Positions 23,801 through 36,201 of a DNA stretch of 64,000 nucleotides are shown piece by piece (position 1 is the stretch's first letter; each line of letters starts with the position of its first letter). The DNA comes from Baylisascaris procyonis. Lineage: Eukaryota > Nematoda > Chromadorea > Rhabditida > Ascarididae. Both the position numbers and the translations under genes were made by a program. Below the pieces are notes generated by a model. It worked only from the letters and a program-made list of their open reading frames with translations. It did not search any database and was not told the DNA's origin. The stretch lies in contig JAZARR010000008.1 in NCBI GenBank assembly GCA_037389465.1, positions 3,473,501-3,537,500 of the forward strand, written 5' to 3'.

Positions 23801-26539
23801 CATTAGCGCACTTCCCTTTAATTTCAGGTGAATTTTTTAAACAAGCCTTCTTACACTTCGCATAACAAAAACACCGCAAGAACTATAAAGCATGAAGGAA
23901 TCCGGAACAAATGGACAATTCATACGAGCTTGAATTGCGATCATAAACGTTGAGTGGTATCTCTAATATTCGATCGATCTGGCCGGTTCCACCTCTACAT
24001 TTTCTATCGTCCACTTCTGATGACCATTCCATGGGTGATCGAGCTATCCATTGATGGAATCTTTGAGTTTCATCCATCTTTGAGGGACTAATCCGAAATT
24101 TTTAATTAGGTATCCATTCTATGGAATGCGCACCTGTAACATACCCTAGGAAAGAGAAATGGCAATAATTGTAAGTACATAAATCATCACGCAACGATAA
24201 ACGGGGCTCAATAAAATACACTGAAAAAGACCTTTCAAGAAAAGTGCACGAACATGCATTTCTTTCAAAATGCATTAACGGATCATATTTCCGTTTGAAG
24301 AAAATCATTGCATTGTTTCCAAATGGTTTCACAATTGTGTAAACAAAAAAAAAGAAAAGAGAGAAAATGCGCTTTCCTTTTTTTGTTAAGCCGAGCAGTC
24401 TACTTTTGTTTTGCACCTCACTGAGTGTACAGCTGAAATGATCTGCAAATTCAACGATGAGTGCTATTAGCCCGTGTGCTCACTGGGTAATTAAGCGAAA
24501 ATAATCATTCAAAGTTATTTTATAGTATAGGCAAGCACGCCAAATTTCATAAACATAGCTGTATTGGTTCTTGAGATCACACTCCTAGCTAGGCAGGTAT
24601 ATTCCTTTGCTGTATTAGAGAATTCGAAAGGTTGTTCGGCACCTTTGAGTTGCTTCGGGCAAGGCATTCATGCTTCATAACCTGGGTGCGTATTTGATGT
24701 AGGCGATTCATCTTGCAATGGTTACCTGCAATGCGCGCTGAGCACCTACAAGATTTTAGCACATATATGAGCGGTTACGTGATTGTGGACATTGGCGTGG
24801 ACATGTTGCACTCCTTGGGCTAAATGTCCGTGCCGATTAAGGAAGCAGAATGAATGGGTCTGCGTTCCTCGTCTAATTATGTGCCACGATGTTTATACGT
24901 ATGCTATTGTAGAAGCTGTGTATTCGCGATTAGCAGATGTAGAGGTTATTCGTGTTCAGGTGCTGCATTAATCATCGCTATAAGGAAGCATGAAGGTAGT
25001 ATGATTGATCGTATATGTTTAGCGCCAAATAGTGCAAGCTACATCAGATAAGAGCAGGTGCGGAGGTGTTTGCTGCTGTAGTTGATTGCTCTATAGCTCC
25101 AGGTGGAATGAGTGATGACTGTTTAAGAGGTCAATATGAGCATAGCGTATGTTTTTGGGAAGCTGCGAGTTAGAATTAATTGCCGCGATATGAGCGAGCC
25201 TCTCGATGCATTCGCATATTGCTGTGCGTATGTTGTCGTACTTGAAGGAAGGGGCGTTCTCCTTGTGATGTTCTGATGCTGAGGATGCCGGTTAATTGAA
25301 ATTTAGATGACAGTGTCGAAGTTCTTCCTCCTTGATTTCTGGTGCTAAGAACGACGATATACGTCGTCAATTTCTTGTCCTGCTCTCAACAAATTCCCCG
25401 AAGATCAGCGAATTGCGGCACAGCTGTTCAAACTATGATTTGTGCCGCTTCACGCATTGTTTCGGTGCCGCATGTTTGTTTATCCTGTGCAACCAGGATG
25501 ACACCGTGAATCTTCAGAAATGGCTGCATATGCGACATACGTTTGTGCAATGGATGCGCTTTTATTTACCTTAAGACATAAGTGTGGAATGCACGTAAGT
25601 AAGGTGCATGCGCTTAATCGTCCGTGGGTAGAGGAGAGCGATGGAAAATTTCTTTAGTTTTGAAAAGAATCCGAAAGGCATGCTAGCGAATCCGCGGGAT
25701 CGTACTTCTACTACCTGCGATAACTCGTCATAAGGCTATCACCCCAGTGGTCTAATGTTTGAATGTTTATTTCGATTTGTTCCGCTCTTCCTCTCTCCGG
25801 AGTAAAAACCTTGCGTTCAGTCCTACGCGAGCGCATAATTTCAGCTGGGAGTCACAGCGTTTCAGAAGGCCCTTTTATGCTTCTCATAAACTGGCGCAGT
25901 GTCACTGAGTTGTGTAAGCGTATGGACATATGACGAACTCGTGTTTACAACGCATAAGCATCGGCGTTTTATCTGCATTCGCACAAATGAGCGAATTCGA
26001 AGTTTGTGCGCTTTGCGCCGTTTAAGAAAGGCGAGGCCAAAGTACGATGCAAATTCTATGTGCATCGCGAAAAAGCGATAAAAAGAGAATATGCACTTCC
26101 GGTGTTCTCTATTAATGAATAAGATTATCCTTTAAAAAAAAATAAATAAATAAATAAGCGACATGTGCTTGTGACCATCTGTCAACGCAAATCGCAACGC
26201 AGCAATAACGACGAATATTGAAAGAATAAAGGTATTTAAGAAGAGGATGAACTAAACGAAAGTTTATCAGCGGAAAGCAACAATTTAGTGATGGCACAAT
26301 ACTAAACGATATCCGAGCATTGAGGATGTATGGCGGATGCAACATCGGAGGCGGGACATCCACTAGATTTAATGCGTAAGCAGATAAGGTGAGATTGCAT
26401 TATTTTTTCAAGTACAGCACTCTATATGCACAGAATGCGCTTTGCGAGAAAATTGCCTTGAGCGTAATATAAACTGCAAGAATAGAAATATGCTATCAAC
26501 AGGAATGCTTGAAAGAGCTTCTTTAAAATTTAACAGCAT
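20835..26539. other. Gene-poor region, partly less AT-rich
   Basis: The segments 22.8-23.0 and 24.6-26.0 kb are visibly richer in G and C than the rest. They hold several open frames of 60-80 codons on both strands, but none has a recognisable motif or coherent splice sites. A 122-codon frame on plus (21438-21806) and two frames at 22052-22465 were examined and not recognised. This could be degraded repeats or unrecognised exons. Confidence 0.35.
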
Positions 26540-26950
26540 AATTGAAGGTTGGGCTTAATCCTTCTGATATGGAAAGGTTCCAGCAGAAAAAAAGTTCCGA
26601 AATCTATGAATGTTGTTCGTCCGATCAGTTTAGCTAAGTTAAGTCACCAACAATCATAGACAATTCTTGAACTACTCATCTATTCGTAATGATGTTAAAG
26701 AAACAGTGCCGCAAGGCGGTTCTGGTTAGAACTGCTACACCGCCACCACTGGAATATTATTTCGATTTGTGCGAAAAATCTTATACACATTATCTACCAA
26801 AAGAAAAAAAATCATGAAAAAATTCTCGATTGAGCCATGTTTTTCTTTGAGCAATAATATCAGAACGTTCAAAATTTTAAGGGGCATGAGGCTATGAGAG
26901 TTTATATACGGCTCATCGACAGTGGAACATAGAAGTAATATGGCACCACA
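26540..26950 (-). mobile_element. Non-LTR retrotransposon relic, AP-like endonuclease fragment
   Basis: Read on minus across several frameshifts and stops, the segment shows SDIIAQRKTWLN, then SSGGGVAVLTRTAL, then LSMIVGDLT. These fit, in the right order, the endonuclease landmarks of Jockey/CR1-like elements: a D-I-I-A-x-x-E-T-W-L block, a G-G-G-V-A block and a V-G-D-F-N block. The fragment is heavily decayed. It could share its source with the reverse-transcriptase pieces at 20.6 and 31.0 kb. Confidence 0.5.
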
Positions 26951-26979
26951 TTATCTGAAGATTTATGTTCGGCGAGTAG

Positions 26980-27183
26980 CATGACGGTGTGCTTTCCCTC
27001 TTGGGTGGGAGGTTCTCAACTCCTACGTCCGGGGGTGTTCCATCGGTATTTGAGAGTCCTCGCTTTTCCCCTCCTATTTCGCAATCTGATCACCCATATT
27101 ATCAAGTCTGTTCCCAAACTGCACGACCCCTCGCTACTACCCTCGCCGCTGCAGCTGCCTTTCTTTCTTCGAAGTCGGGCTAA
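26980..27183 (+). CDS. Possible 3'-terminal exon, unrecognised
   Basis: A plus frame starts after an AG at 26978-26979 and ends at TAA 27181-27183. It is rich in Ser, Pro and Ala (for example RFSTPTSGGVPSVFESPRF, and five alanines in a row) and more GC-rich than its surroundings. Its acceptor is weak and no upstream exon was found. It would end convergently with the minus-strand gene whose stop is at 27353. All three frames are fairly open here, so chance is a real alternative. Confidence 0.25.
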   Translation, partial: HDGVLSLLGGRFSTPTSGGVPSVFESPRFSPPISQSDHPYYQVCSQTARPLATTLAAAAAFLSSKSG

Positions 27184-27352
27184 ACGTTGATAGACATTTA
27201 TCGCATGTCCTATCTGTCGAGTGTTCCCATTTTAAACATTTCCAGGTCTTGGTGCTTGAGTAATTCAATTATGTTTCGACTCAATGTTCACAAATTTTAT
27301 CAATATTCCCACATTTTACCATCTTTTTGGAATGCATTTGAATGAATTGTAC

Positions 27353-29796
27353 TTAGATATTGCGAACAGTAGCTTCCTTTTGCTCGTTATTGTCATTGCT
27401 TGAGGCACTGCTCTCGACAATTTGAGGTATTCGTGGCGTCCACCCATGTGAAGTTGAACATATGTCGCTTTCCATTACTGATATATGATCGTCTAGTGAG
27501 AAGTCATCCTGTAATTTGATAACTTTTCATCATCTGGCGTGTCCAGAGAGTCAACGTTCACTTCAGGTTCGGTTTCAGGTGAGAGGTCATCCTGTTTTTG
27601 ATAATTTTTAAGCATTTGGCATTTTCAGAAATCCAGCGTCGATTTCAGATCTGTTTTATTTGATTCCACGATCCCTGCATTATTTGAGATGAAGAGTTCT
27701 ATCGCATCGAGAAAATGTGTAATAGTTTTTGTCATTACCCGGCACTATAATCTCATCGGTCTTTATTATCTTTATTTAGCGCATCTCAGAATTTATGAGT
27801 TGATTTTAATATTGCTAACTATAGCGCATTATTTTATTTCATTTTATTCCTCACATCTGCGTCCTAAACAGTTTTGGTGAGGTGTTGTGTACCGTGACAT
27901 TTATAACAGAGTGGAATATTGAAGGGTGTATGAAATCTTCACACAATTTAATATGATTCATTGTCAGTGGTACTTATTTCGTTTGCTCTTGAAGGGGTAT
28001 AAACTATATTTCGCGTTCTTTGAACTTCACTTATTCATTTTCAACTAGAAGTTCAATATTCATAAGCTTATCAAAATGATAACATTCGAACTTATCAAAC
28101 CGCGCTCCAACGCAACAATTGCACCATCAACTGAAAGACGGCTAATCCACTGAGGTGCAATCACTCTGCAAAAGATTATCCTCATGGCCATAAGTTAAAA
28201 TCTGAAAAACTGTATTCTACTGTTTAAAATAGCTTACAGCGCACTGATATAAACCTTACAAAGCTTCCTTTAAAAGAGTTGCACACTCCACTATCAAGTA
28301 GACGGCATGTCGGAAACCTTGATTTCTAGGAAGCTAGAACTCGAAGAATGTCGAAAAATGTTAGAAAGTTTTTAGTTTCCTACCAAAATCTGCGCAAAAT
28401 ATCAAACGCTCTGAATTATGGCCAGACGAAGTGTCCAACAAATGTTCGGCTTAGTTATGGTTTTAGAAATCCTGAAACAAAGCCTGAATCCTGAAACATG
28501 CAGTAGTTTTGAAAATAGTCTTTGATTAAATGCTGGAAAATTGTGGCCGGAAATTATTCTTAGTGCGTTGCGCTTTCCTTTTAAACGACGTAGTTTAGTA
28601 TCATTTTTCTAGGTGCCATAGGTATTTAAGCAGTCGATGATCCTTAAAATGAACAGGCCTCAGTAGACTTGTATTGCGTTGAACCCTGTAAACATAACTT
28701 TGCCGATATTTCCTGAATACTTCCTACGAAAGGAGTTGAAGATGTCCAATATTTTCTAGCCCTAGGCTATGGCGGGAAATACAAAACAGTCTGACAATTT
28801 TTGACTCTCCCCGAAAGTGAACCATCTAAAGAATCAATGGTCTACTACTTCAGCGACGTCGCTCCGCGTAGTGACATCAAGTACATCGAGGCTCAGAACG
28901 CAACACCAACAATAATGTGAAAGTCGAAACGTAGTTTGAAGGAAAGAGTCTGTATGCAGATGTCTCCTGAAGAACACTTCATCTGGCCAATATCCGAACA
29001 CTCTGATTCTTTCAAGTTCATGTTGCCTAAAGATTCCGAAGTTTACAGCATCTCTGCAAGTGTTTTGGAACGGGCTCCCGCGAATACACTGGAAACACTC
29101 ATATGTTTCAGCAATTGACACGTAACGTACCCGATCATAGCGTACAATAGGAATTTTAGGCTCGTCGTCGAGTCCTAGTTCCTTTTTGAGACGTTCGGCT
29201 CGTACCTTCTCTTCGTATTTTTCATGCTCCCATGCGACCTATATTTCTTTCTTTCCCATCACAATTTTCAAAGATTTTATAACTATCCACACATTGTTCT
29301 GTGTTTTTTTGTTTTCGTATAGTAACATATAATTAAACTGAATCAAATCGTCAAACCAATGACACTGTATTTAAGAAGAATCTAAAATAGGGGTATTTTA
29401 TGAGCAAAGCAGTACAGAAAATAAATGAGAGGTTTTTTTTCGTTTTCTTTGTAGAGATGAATGAAGAACTATAGCGAGTAGTTCAACAAAAAAAATAATA
29501 ATAATAATCAGTTCTGACTGGGAACTTACTTTGACAGTTTTATGAACGACGGTGAAGCTGGTTTCGCTGATGTCATCACCTGCAGCTGCAATATCTCCTT
29601 CTTCTTTTGGCATATTCTGTGACCGCCAAGATGCCGGATTTTGACACACGTGAAGAGTGTGCTTGTTTAAGCTCTCTCTTGAACTATAATTGTATCATGA
29701 AAACTACAACAGCAGTTAGGTAAATGAGTGAAAAGGAAAAATCAAGAAGTGAATAGGGTCAGCTACTGCCATTATCTCTAATAAATAAATGTGTAC

Positions 29797-29857
<61 letters not shown>

Positions 29858-31517
29858 TTGTTACATTTTCAAAGATCATCAATGATAACCTGAGGCTGTT
29901 TTCCATAAAGGCATCTTTAGAACAGTGAGTGACGATCTCGACACGGGGGCTTTCTTTCACCATCGCACTTTGCACCTCCTTATCTGCCTTCATTTCGCTC
30001 AAAAATCGAGTGTTCTTCAACTGAAATTCTTATCTGTCAAGTTAGTTGTTTTACCTGCTTTAAAGAGCTACTGGAATTTTCCTCATGCGGAGTGTTTCTC
30101 TTTGGAGTTGCTTTATGATCCACAAAATTTGTTGGTGCTTTTAAAACAACACGAACTAAATCCATTAGTTTACATTATTATTTCGAAAAGATGGTTGTGC
30201 CATGCATACTTTGATCAATCACCATTATTATCTCAGCACGCCTTAGTTCTACCTCTCTATTCTGCAACTAAGCTTTAAGAAATATTATTTTTTCACCTTT
30301 TCGCATCATAAACCACAGAACTGTTTCCACGGGTATTGTTGTCATGTTCCATAGAAACATTTCTTTAGTTCTGACATCTTAGATCAGTGCTGAACCTTAT
30401 AGTTGAGGCAGCTGATTCGTCGGAACTGTTAATTAAAGGCAGCTCAAATATGTACCTATCAATGGTTTCAACTCACTAATATTCCTTTCATTAACACTAC
30501 ATTTTTCTTTATATTAACTTCCACTCTTTCACTATAACACACATAGCGCACCACTTCCTTCCAATGAAACTTGATGCAATAACTTCCTAATGCGTAATCC
30601 AACAATCATATGATATTATTGTAGAACAAACCTCTTCGAGACGTTTCGCAAGGCTGGACACGGTTGCAAATTGTGTAATGGAATAGTGTTTATCGATGGG
30701 ATGCACGCTAGTCGACAAGTTAGTGCCAAACTTGGGCGTAACGACAGCTTTTCCTTCCTCTAAATAGTGGTGCATCTACGTTTGACGGTGAATATCATTC
30801 CGATGAAATATATTTCGTGTCTATTCGGCTAGACATCCTTGTTGAATGTGAAAGTTCAGATCGAAATTGCGTGCATCGATTATGCTAAAGACTTTGATGT
30901 GGTCCATCATAAGAAACTGCTGTTGAAATTCGAAAAATATGGCATTGTTGAATCTTTTTGAAGTGGATCGAAACGTTCTTGTGTGGACGAAGTGATCAGG
31001 TAAAAATTGGAGACAGCTATCCTGTTCTGTATCCAATTCCTTGTAATATGCCTCAAGGAAGTAAGTGTCTTGGGATCCTATTTTATTTTTTTCCCCGCCG
31101 ATATCGCCAATGCACACACTCCTTCAGCTTTTAAGCTGCGGCTGAGCCACCTCGATGTAGACACTATTGCGGCTCTTATGTATTAAATCTCTGTTCACCC
31201 AAATTGTGCTCTGGGAACGTTTTGCTCCTTCTTGCTGTTCATACTCACCTATTTTTGTTCGCTTCCCACTTCGGGACGTTAAAATGAATAAATAAGTAAA
31301 TAAATAAATAATTAAACAAATAAACTTGAATCAGAAACATACCATCGCTAGTTGTTGAGTTATTGGTGTCGGCGGTGGAAACAGTTGTGCTTTCAGTCTT
31401 GTCGCTATCATTGCAAGTGATGATTCGCTGCTCGATGAATCTGAAGTCGTTTTCGGTTGGCAAAGCCCTCGCATAAGCTGAAACTTTTATTGGCGGGACC
31501 TGAAAGCGAGCTTTCAT
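27353..31517 (-). CDS. Unrecognised acidic, partly helical protein, about 279 residues (seven exons)
   Basis: Seven exons join in phase: 31517-31343, 30759-30632, 30020-29865, 29616-29530, 29238-29131, 27591-27562 and 27508-27353 (stop TAA). Most acceptors are TTTCAG, TTTAG or ACAG, and donors include GTATGT, GTAAGT and GTACGT. The product begins with a Ser/Thr-rich stretch, then has a charged helix-like part (SSLAKRLEE joined to LKNTRFLSEMKADKEVQS) and a second charged helix (WEHEKYEEKVRAERLKKEL). It ends in an acidic tail (DDLSPETEPE, DDFSLDDHISVMESD). No catalytic motif, signal peptide or membrane span is visible, and I do not recognise the family. The ATG at 31517 is one option; a CTTTCAG acceptor 18 bases inside suggests the true start may be further upstream. 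The third donor could alternatively be CAG/GTTATC. Retrotransposon debris sits in its first and fifth introns. Confidence 0.6.
27496..27660. repeat. Tandem duplication, period 83 bp, spanning an exon and its splice sites
   Basis: Units 27496-27578 and 27579 to about 27660 align along their length with clear divergence. In each, the minus strand reads an acceptor (TTACAG or AACAG), then GATGAC(C/T)TCTCAC. The duplication therefore made two successive mini-coding segments, DDLSPETEPE and DDFSLDDH, each with its own acceptor. Confidence 0.75.
29799..29854. repeat. TA dinucleotide tract (56 bp)
   Basis: Uninterrupted alternating TA, in the third intron of the minus-strand gene at 27353-31517, close to an exon end. 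Confidence 0.98.
30838..31120 (+). mobile_element. Non-LTR retrotransposon relic, reverse-transcriptase fragment
   Basis: Plus reading gives ACIDYAKDFDVVHHKKLLLK, then after a stop or frameshift near 30960 WIETFLCGRSDQVKIGDSYP and NMPQGSKCLGILF. These match, in order, the reverse-transcriptase landmarks D-x-x-K-A-F-D, W-L-x-x-F-L-x-x-R and G-V-P-Q-G-S-V-L-G-P-L-L-F of Jockey/CR1-like elements. The FADD box is missing and a stop interrupts the frame, so it is inactive. It lies in the first intron of the minus-strand gene at 27353-31517, in the opposite direction. Confidence 0.75.
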
Positions 31518-31865
31518 ATATGAAGACGACCATGAATATTTGTATTTTTTATAGGTTTCATGACAGCCATATCAATATTTGCATCCGTATATGCGGAATA
31601 AGATCATTTCATGCATTTCCTATGATGAAATTCTTTAAAAATCTAAACTTTGAAAGATTATTTTCTCATCTTAGTGAACTTAACGTAAATTCATGCATTT
31701 CTTCTCAAAGACACGTATGTGATCTCTGTTATTTTCAAAATTTAACCACTCCCTTATGACTAGTGATTATTTTTTTCACAGAAACTTGCACACCGATGAG
31801 TTATATTTTCCGAACGTTACAGCGAATTGATGGGACTTGAGAACAAAATAATGAATAAAAAGTGA

Positions 31866-31925
31866 AGAGTAGCTTGATGGCAGAGCATTTGGCAGAGAAA
31901 AACCGTTCGAATTCTGAGCCATATC
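31866..31925 (+). repeat. tRNA-derived SINE-like relic
   Basis: TAGCTTGATGGCAGAGC resembles a pol III A box and GTTCGAATTC resembles a B box. They are too close for an intact cloverleaf, so this is not a functional tRNA. A decayed tRNA-type SINE is the likely source. Confidence 0.35.
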
Positions 31926-32717
31926 TGCGCAGTTCTCTTGCCGGTCATCAGGCATTGGTTATCACTCTATTTTTAAATAGGCTCAACAAGTTTAGCATAT
32001 TTCGAGGCCAGCAGTTCGGGGTTAATCGCAAGAGCCGACAAGAACTGCCCAGATCATTTATAATTAAAGTTGAACACCTCAACTGAAATGATGCTTAAGA
32101 TCGCCTCACCATTGTTGATCCTTTGGTGATTTTTCTCGATCGATAATGTCGTCGAGTTGAAATTTGCACTACTACATCACATTGCGTTTTGTTTCCTCGC
32201 AACGATGAAGCTGCAAAATAAAAGACTTACTGCAAGTAAATCTGAATTTGTTTTACTTTATGATGCCCTTTTCAAATCTTTGAAATTTCGAACTCCTAAT
32301 AACGTTACTCACTTATCAATATGGCCGACTGATTGCGATTATTTCGTAAACCACCTCATAAAAAGAAACAAAGATTAACCTGTATAAAGCAAATAAAAAG
32401 CACCACCCAATAAGTTGACCGTTCTAATGATAAACTATCTGAGTATTCATAAAAAACCCTTTTCTTCCACTGATAAAACAGCTAATATTAATTTCTCATT
32501 TTTAAGAATGCATTTAATGTAAATCACTCATTCGCTGTTCAAGTAAACCAAAGTAAGTTTAAACGTTAAGTTTGACAACTTTGTGATAACTCATTGACGC
32601 AAGAGAAGAAGTAGGAAAAGAACGTGATGGCAAAAAGAAAAGCGAACTCAATCGGAACGGAAACCTAGATCATAGGATGTAGTCGGATAACCTCGATATA
32701 AAATTTGTTCGTTTGGT

Positions 32718-32800
32718 CTCGAGCTGGTGGCGCATCCCATTGACATTCCGAAAAAAAGAATCTGACAAATGCGGATTCAATCCTCTTGCCGTTCCTATAT
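32718..32800 (+). repeat. tRNA-derived SINE-like relic
   Basis: GAGCTGGTGGCGCATCCC (A-box-like) is followed about 50 bases later by GGATTCAATCC (B-box-like), the spacing expected of a tRNA-derived head. No stable acceptor stem is visible. Confidence 0.3.
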
Positions 32801-35800
32801 TCTCAACAGTTCAAGGGACTTAGCAACAAATATGTCACTTTTACGTGGGTTAACACTGTTGAAGTTGAATTTCCATTCGATGTCATAGAAGCATGAAATC
32901 TGAAAAATTTGAGAAGAAATCAACTGAAATGATGCAAGATGTCAAACAAAAACCTTCTATGACTCACTTCACATGCCTTTTTGGCCAAATGAGGACCTAC
33001 TTGATTATTTCTCTTCTACACAGCCGAAACTACGAATGGAATTTTGCAGCAAAACGGTTCCATGCAAATTCAGTGGCGAAAGTTTTGCATTTTTGGACTA
33101 GGGAGAGCCTGTTTATGGCAGCAACTTGTTTTCTTTTTACTTTTCAAAAGTGTCCTGTTATTTTGTTTGCTGTTTCTTATAAAGTAACCATAGTTGAATC
33201 GTTTACTTTTAAATTTTATATCAGGTTCTATTCTTGCCTCTTTTGCTTCGAATCTGTGGAGACCCACACTTTGTTGCTTTAAAAATATAAAAAAGAAATT
33301 TGGAAGCCTCATGTTGAAGGATTCCAAATTCCTTTTTTTTGAAATATTGAGCAGAAAGTACGGAAACATGTTGACACAGAATGATAAAAAGAAACGCCCA
33401 AATGATTTCTAAAGCCAGAGTAAAAAAAAGCACTAAGTGCATTGAAAGAAGAGTTCACCAAGAGAGGGGAAGTAGCTAGTGTCTGAAAATTTTGCTTCGC
33501 AGCATATGACTAGATCCTTTCGCTGGAATAGATTTGTTATGGATGACCTTCTTTCATTTACTAGGTATTTGCATCGGTGCGTTAACGAAGATTCTTCAGG
33601 GATAAAACAACTATGCATCAATAAATGTGAACTGTAATTGATATTTCACAGGGTATTTAAAAAATAACGGTACGTACGAAGTAAATAGAAACAATATCAA
33701 ATGCCAAAATCGGAGGCAACAAATTCGCTCGCAATTTAGCACAAGAAGCATTCATTGCAACAATGGAATATCTCTCAGTTCATTGTTGCATGCGAAACGG
33801 CTTTATGTATTAGTTTTCTGAAGGTTGTCACTCTATACTAGGATATTGCAGGAGGAATATCCTTCAAAGTATAATCGATGAGGATGAGCAAAATGAAGAA
33901 ACGCATTACTTGATCATGACAAAATCCAAATAGATTTGAGTATGGGCACTGAGGAAAGTGCGAATTCATGGATGCCTCTCGTAGATTGGTGAATAACACC
34001 AGCGTTATTGTAGGGGATCAATTCATCACAAAGATCTCTCATAATTTCTTCTAACAATGTATCGCAAATGCTAACTCAAAAGCCTATTATTTACAATCTA
34101 GTACCATTATAGAACAATTAGATGGATAGTTATAACAAATTCAATTTTTGAAGGCAAATAATGACTAAATACCTACTATCATATCAAATATTTTCTGCAA
34201 GTAAATAATATAATACTAGAAAATTATCACAAATAATAATATTGAAAATTAACGAATAACAGCTGTATGCAGTAATTCATCGAAGTGAAGATACGGAGAG
34301 GTGCTTATCTAGAGGGTTCCGAGGAATCCTACATCAGAGACAGCGTTGATCGATTGGGCGCCGCCGCAAGTGTGTAACTTCGAGCCTTCGGCAAGACAAC
34401 GATTATGTAACGCTCCAGAAAATCATTAACATCCCTTTATAAGCCGCTATTAGTGTATTAACATATCAATGTGATATGGTATGCAGTTGATATCGCATAA
34501 CATAACCTCCATTATGGGTGAGGCGGGAAGGGTGAAGGAGGGGGCAGAATGCTTGAGGAGGCGAAATTGTTACAGTTTAAATAAGGAGTTCCAGCAAAAC
34601 GCAATGAAATTAATAAAATTTAGTCTAAGAGATCTAATGAAATGGGCATATGACAAGTGGAGGGGACGCTGTTAACTCTATAAGCTTTTGTTTTCTGGTT
34701 ACCGATTAGTTTCGTAAGCTGCCAACGAATAATAGAACATATGAAATGATATCCTCATTTTTCAACTATTCATTTACAAACATTTCCGCAAATTGGCTAT
34801 GCAAGAATATTTTATGTCAACGTCGCATCTGTACGTATTTCCTTATACTTGACTGCATATACGCTTGCCTGCCAAACAGCATTTTCAGTTCGAGAGCCTT
34901 TGAAGCTAATATTATAAGATTTGATGAATATAATGGTATGCTAACGATTAAACTCCTCCTCATAACTCAGGTAGATCAGCTAAATTTGAAAAAAAAAAAT
35001 TATAGATATTAAAACGTAAGTGAAAATTTACATATTTTATTGGTCATGTTGCATATCAAGGCATTATTATTGATTAGTTATGTTGATGTATAACAAAAGC
35101 GCATTAAACGCTGGTTTTCGCTAGTAAGTTTTTTTCATTTGCATATTTTTAAACAAATCTGTGTAAAATGAAAAATCGACTAGTGTGAAATACACGTAAA
35201 TTTTTTTTTTTTTGGCAAGTCTTGATAACAAGTTCGGATGTATTGTAGACCACCCTGAAAGACTGTACTGGAAGTGATTTACAGTGGCTGTAGAAAACAA
35301 ACTCCACGAACAGGTTCAGTGGCTTCTAGTTGAAACTAGTAGATGAGTAGACACGTGCACTCACATAAAATACGCACAGTTACGACGTTGCTGCAATCTG
35401 ATTTGCGAATGTAAAGTTATAAAGGCACATAAAAAGTTGTGTTACGTCCATTTGAACATGTGTTTATGTTGTGACACCATCGACCTATTTTACCTGTCTT
35501 TTAGCAGGTAACATAACAATGAAAATGCGATAGAAAGCACAAAGTATAAAGTACAGCACAAAATGTGTCATACCATTATAGGCAATAATTAATAAAATGC
35601 AATCAGTGAAACGCCCTCATCGCACATAGTAGAAAGCTGATAGTATTTCCAGTCAAAGTAAGCAGGACTATCAGAGCGCAACGAAACATTTCAAATACTC
35701 AAAATGATCCTTTTAAATTATTAGCTATTATCAAGGTTCACTCCACTGGAATGATATCAAATTGCTAGAAGAATATCGAGGGCTGAAAGTAAACTAAACC

Positions 35801-36103
35801 TTCCATGAGAGAAATTCTTTAGATTTGGCCAACATATAACAATAACGTATAGAATACGATTGACGCTATCAGTACAATCGCTGCAGTCTCTATTCGACCA
35901 TTAATTTCGCTTGGGCAATTGTGAATTGTAACTGATAAAAAAAAAAATTCTATCATTGCGCCGAATTGATCAGAGTCGTAAGTCTGGATTGCGTGCGACG
36001 ATCAGAAGTGGAAAGTTGGATGGAGATCACGAAGAGGTCAAACCGCAGGATCCTTTAATAACTGCAGTTCGTATTTCAATCAATATATAACTTTACACCC
36101 AAT

Positions 36104-36105
<2 letters not shown>

Positions 36106-36200
<95 letters not shown>
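36106..36200. repeat. TA dinucleotide tract (95 bp)
   Basis: Uninterrupted alternating TA. Confidence 0.98.

Positions 36201-36201
<1 letters not shown>

Noticed and set aside
24783..25574. Several open frames in the less AT-rich segment
   Set aside because: Both strands and several frames are open for 60-80 codons with no recognisable motif or splice sites, as expected when stop codons become rarer with higher GC.
28040..28173. Minus-strand exon-like segment after TTTTGCAG (IAPQWISRLSVDGAIVALE)
   Set aside because: It has an acceptor, but its phase does not fit the neighbouring exons and no clear donor was found.
28500..28720. Possible C-terminal part of a non-LTR retrotransposon (minus strand)
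   Set aside because: A loose match to the RRL/YKI pattern found after reverse transcriptase, with several stops; too weak to annotate.
28834..29130. Continuation of the acidic gene's exon as a long open frame (CFQC and a further Cys-rich part)
   Set aside because: The frame stays open past the GTACGT donor at 29130, but splicing there joins in phase to a sensible last part of the gene. The extension has no motif. It remains a possible alternative 3' end.
33070..33442. Overlapping Phe- and Lys-rich frames on both strands
   Set aside because: AT-rich low-complexity DNA with four open frames and no supporting signal.
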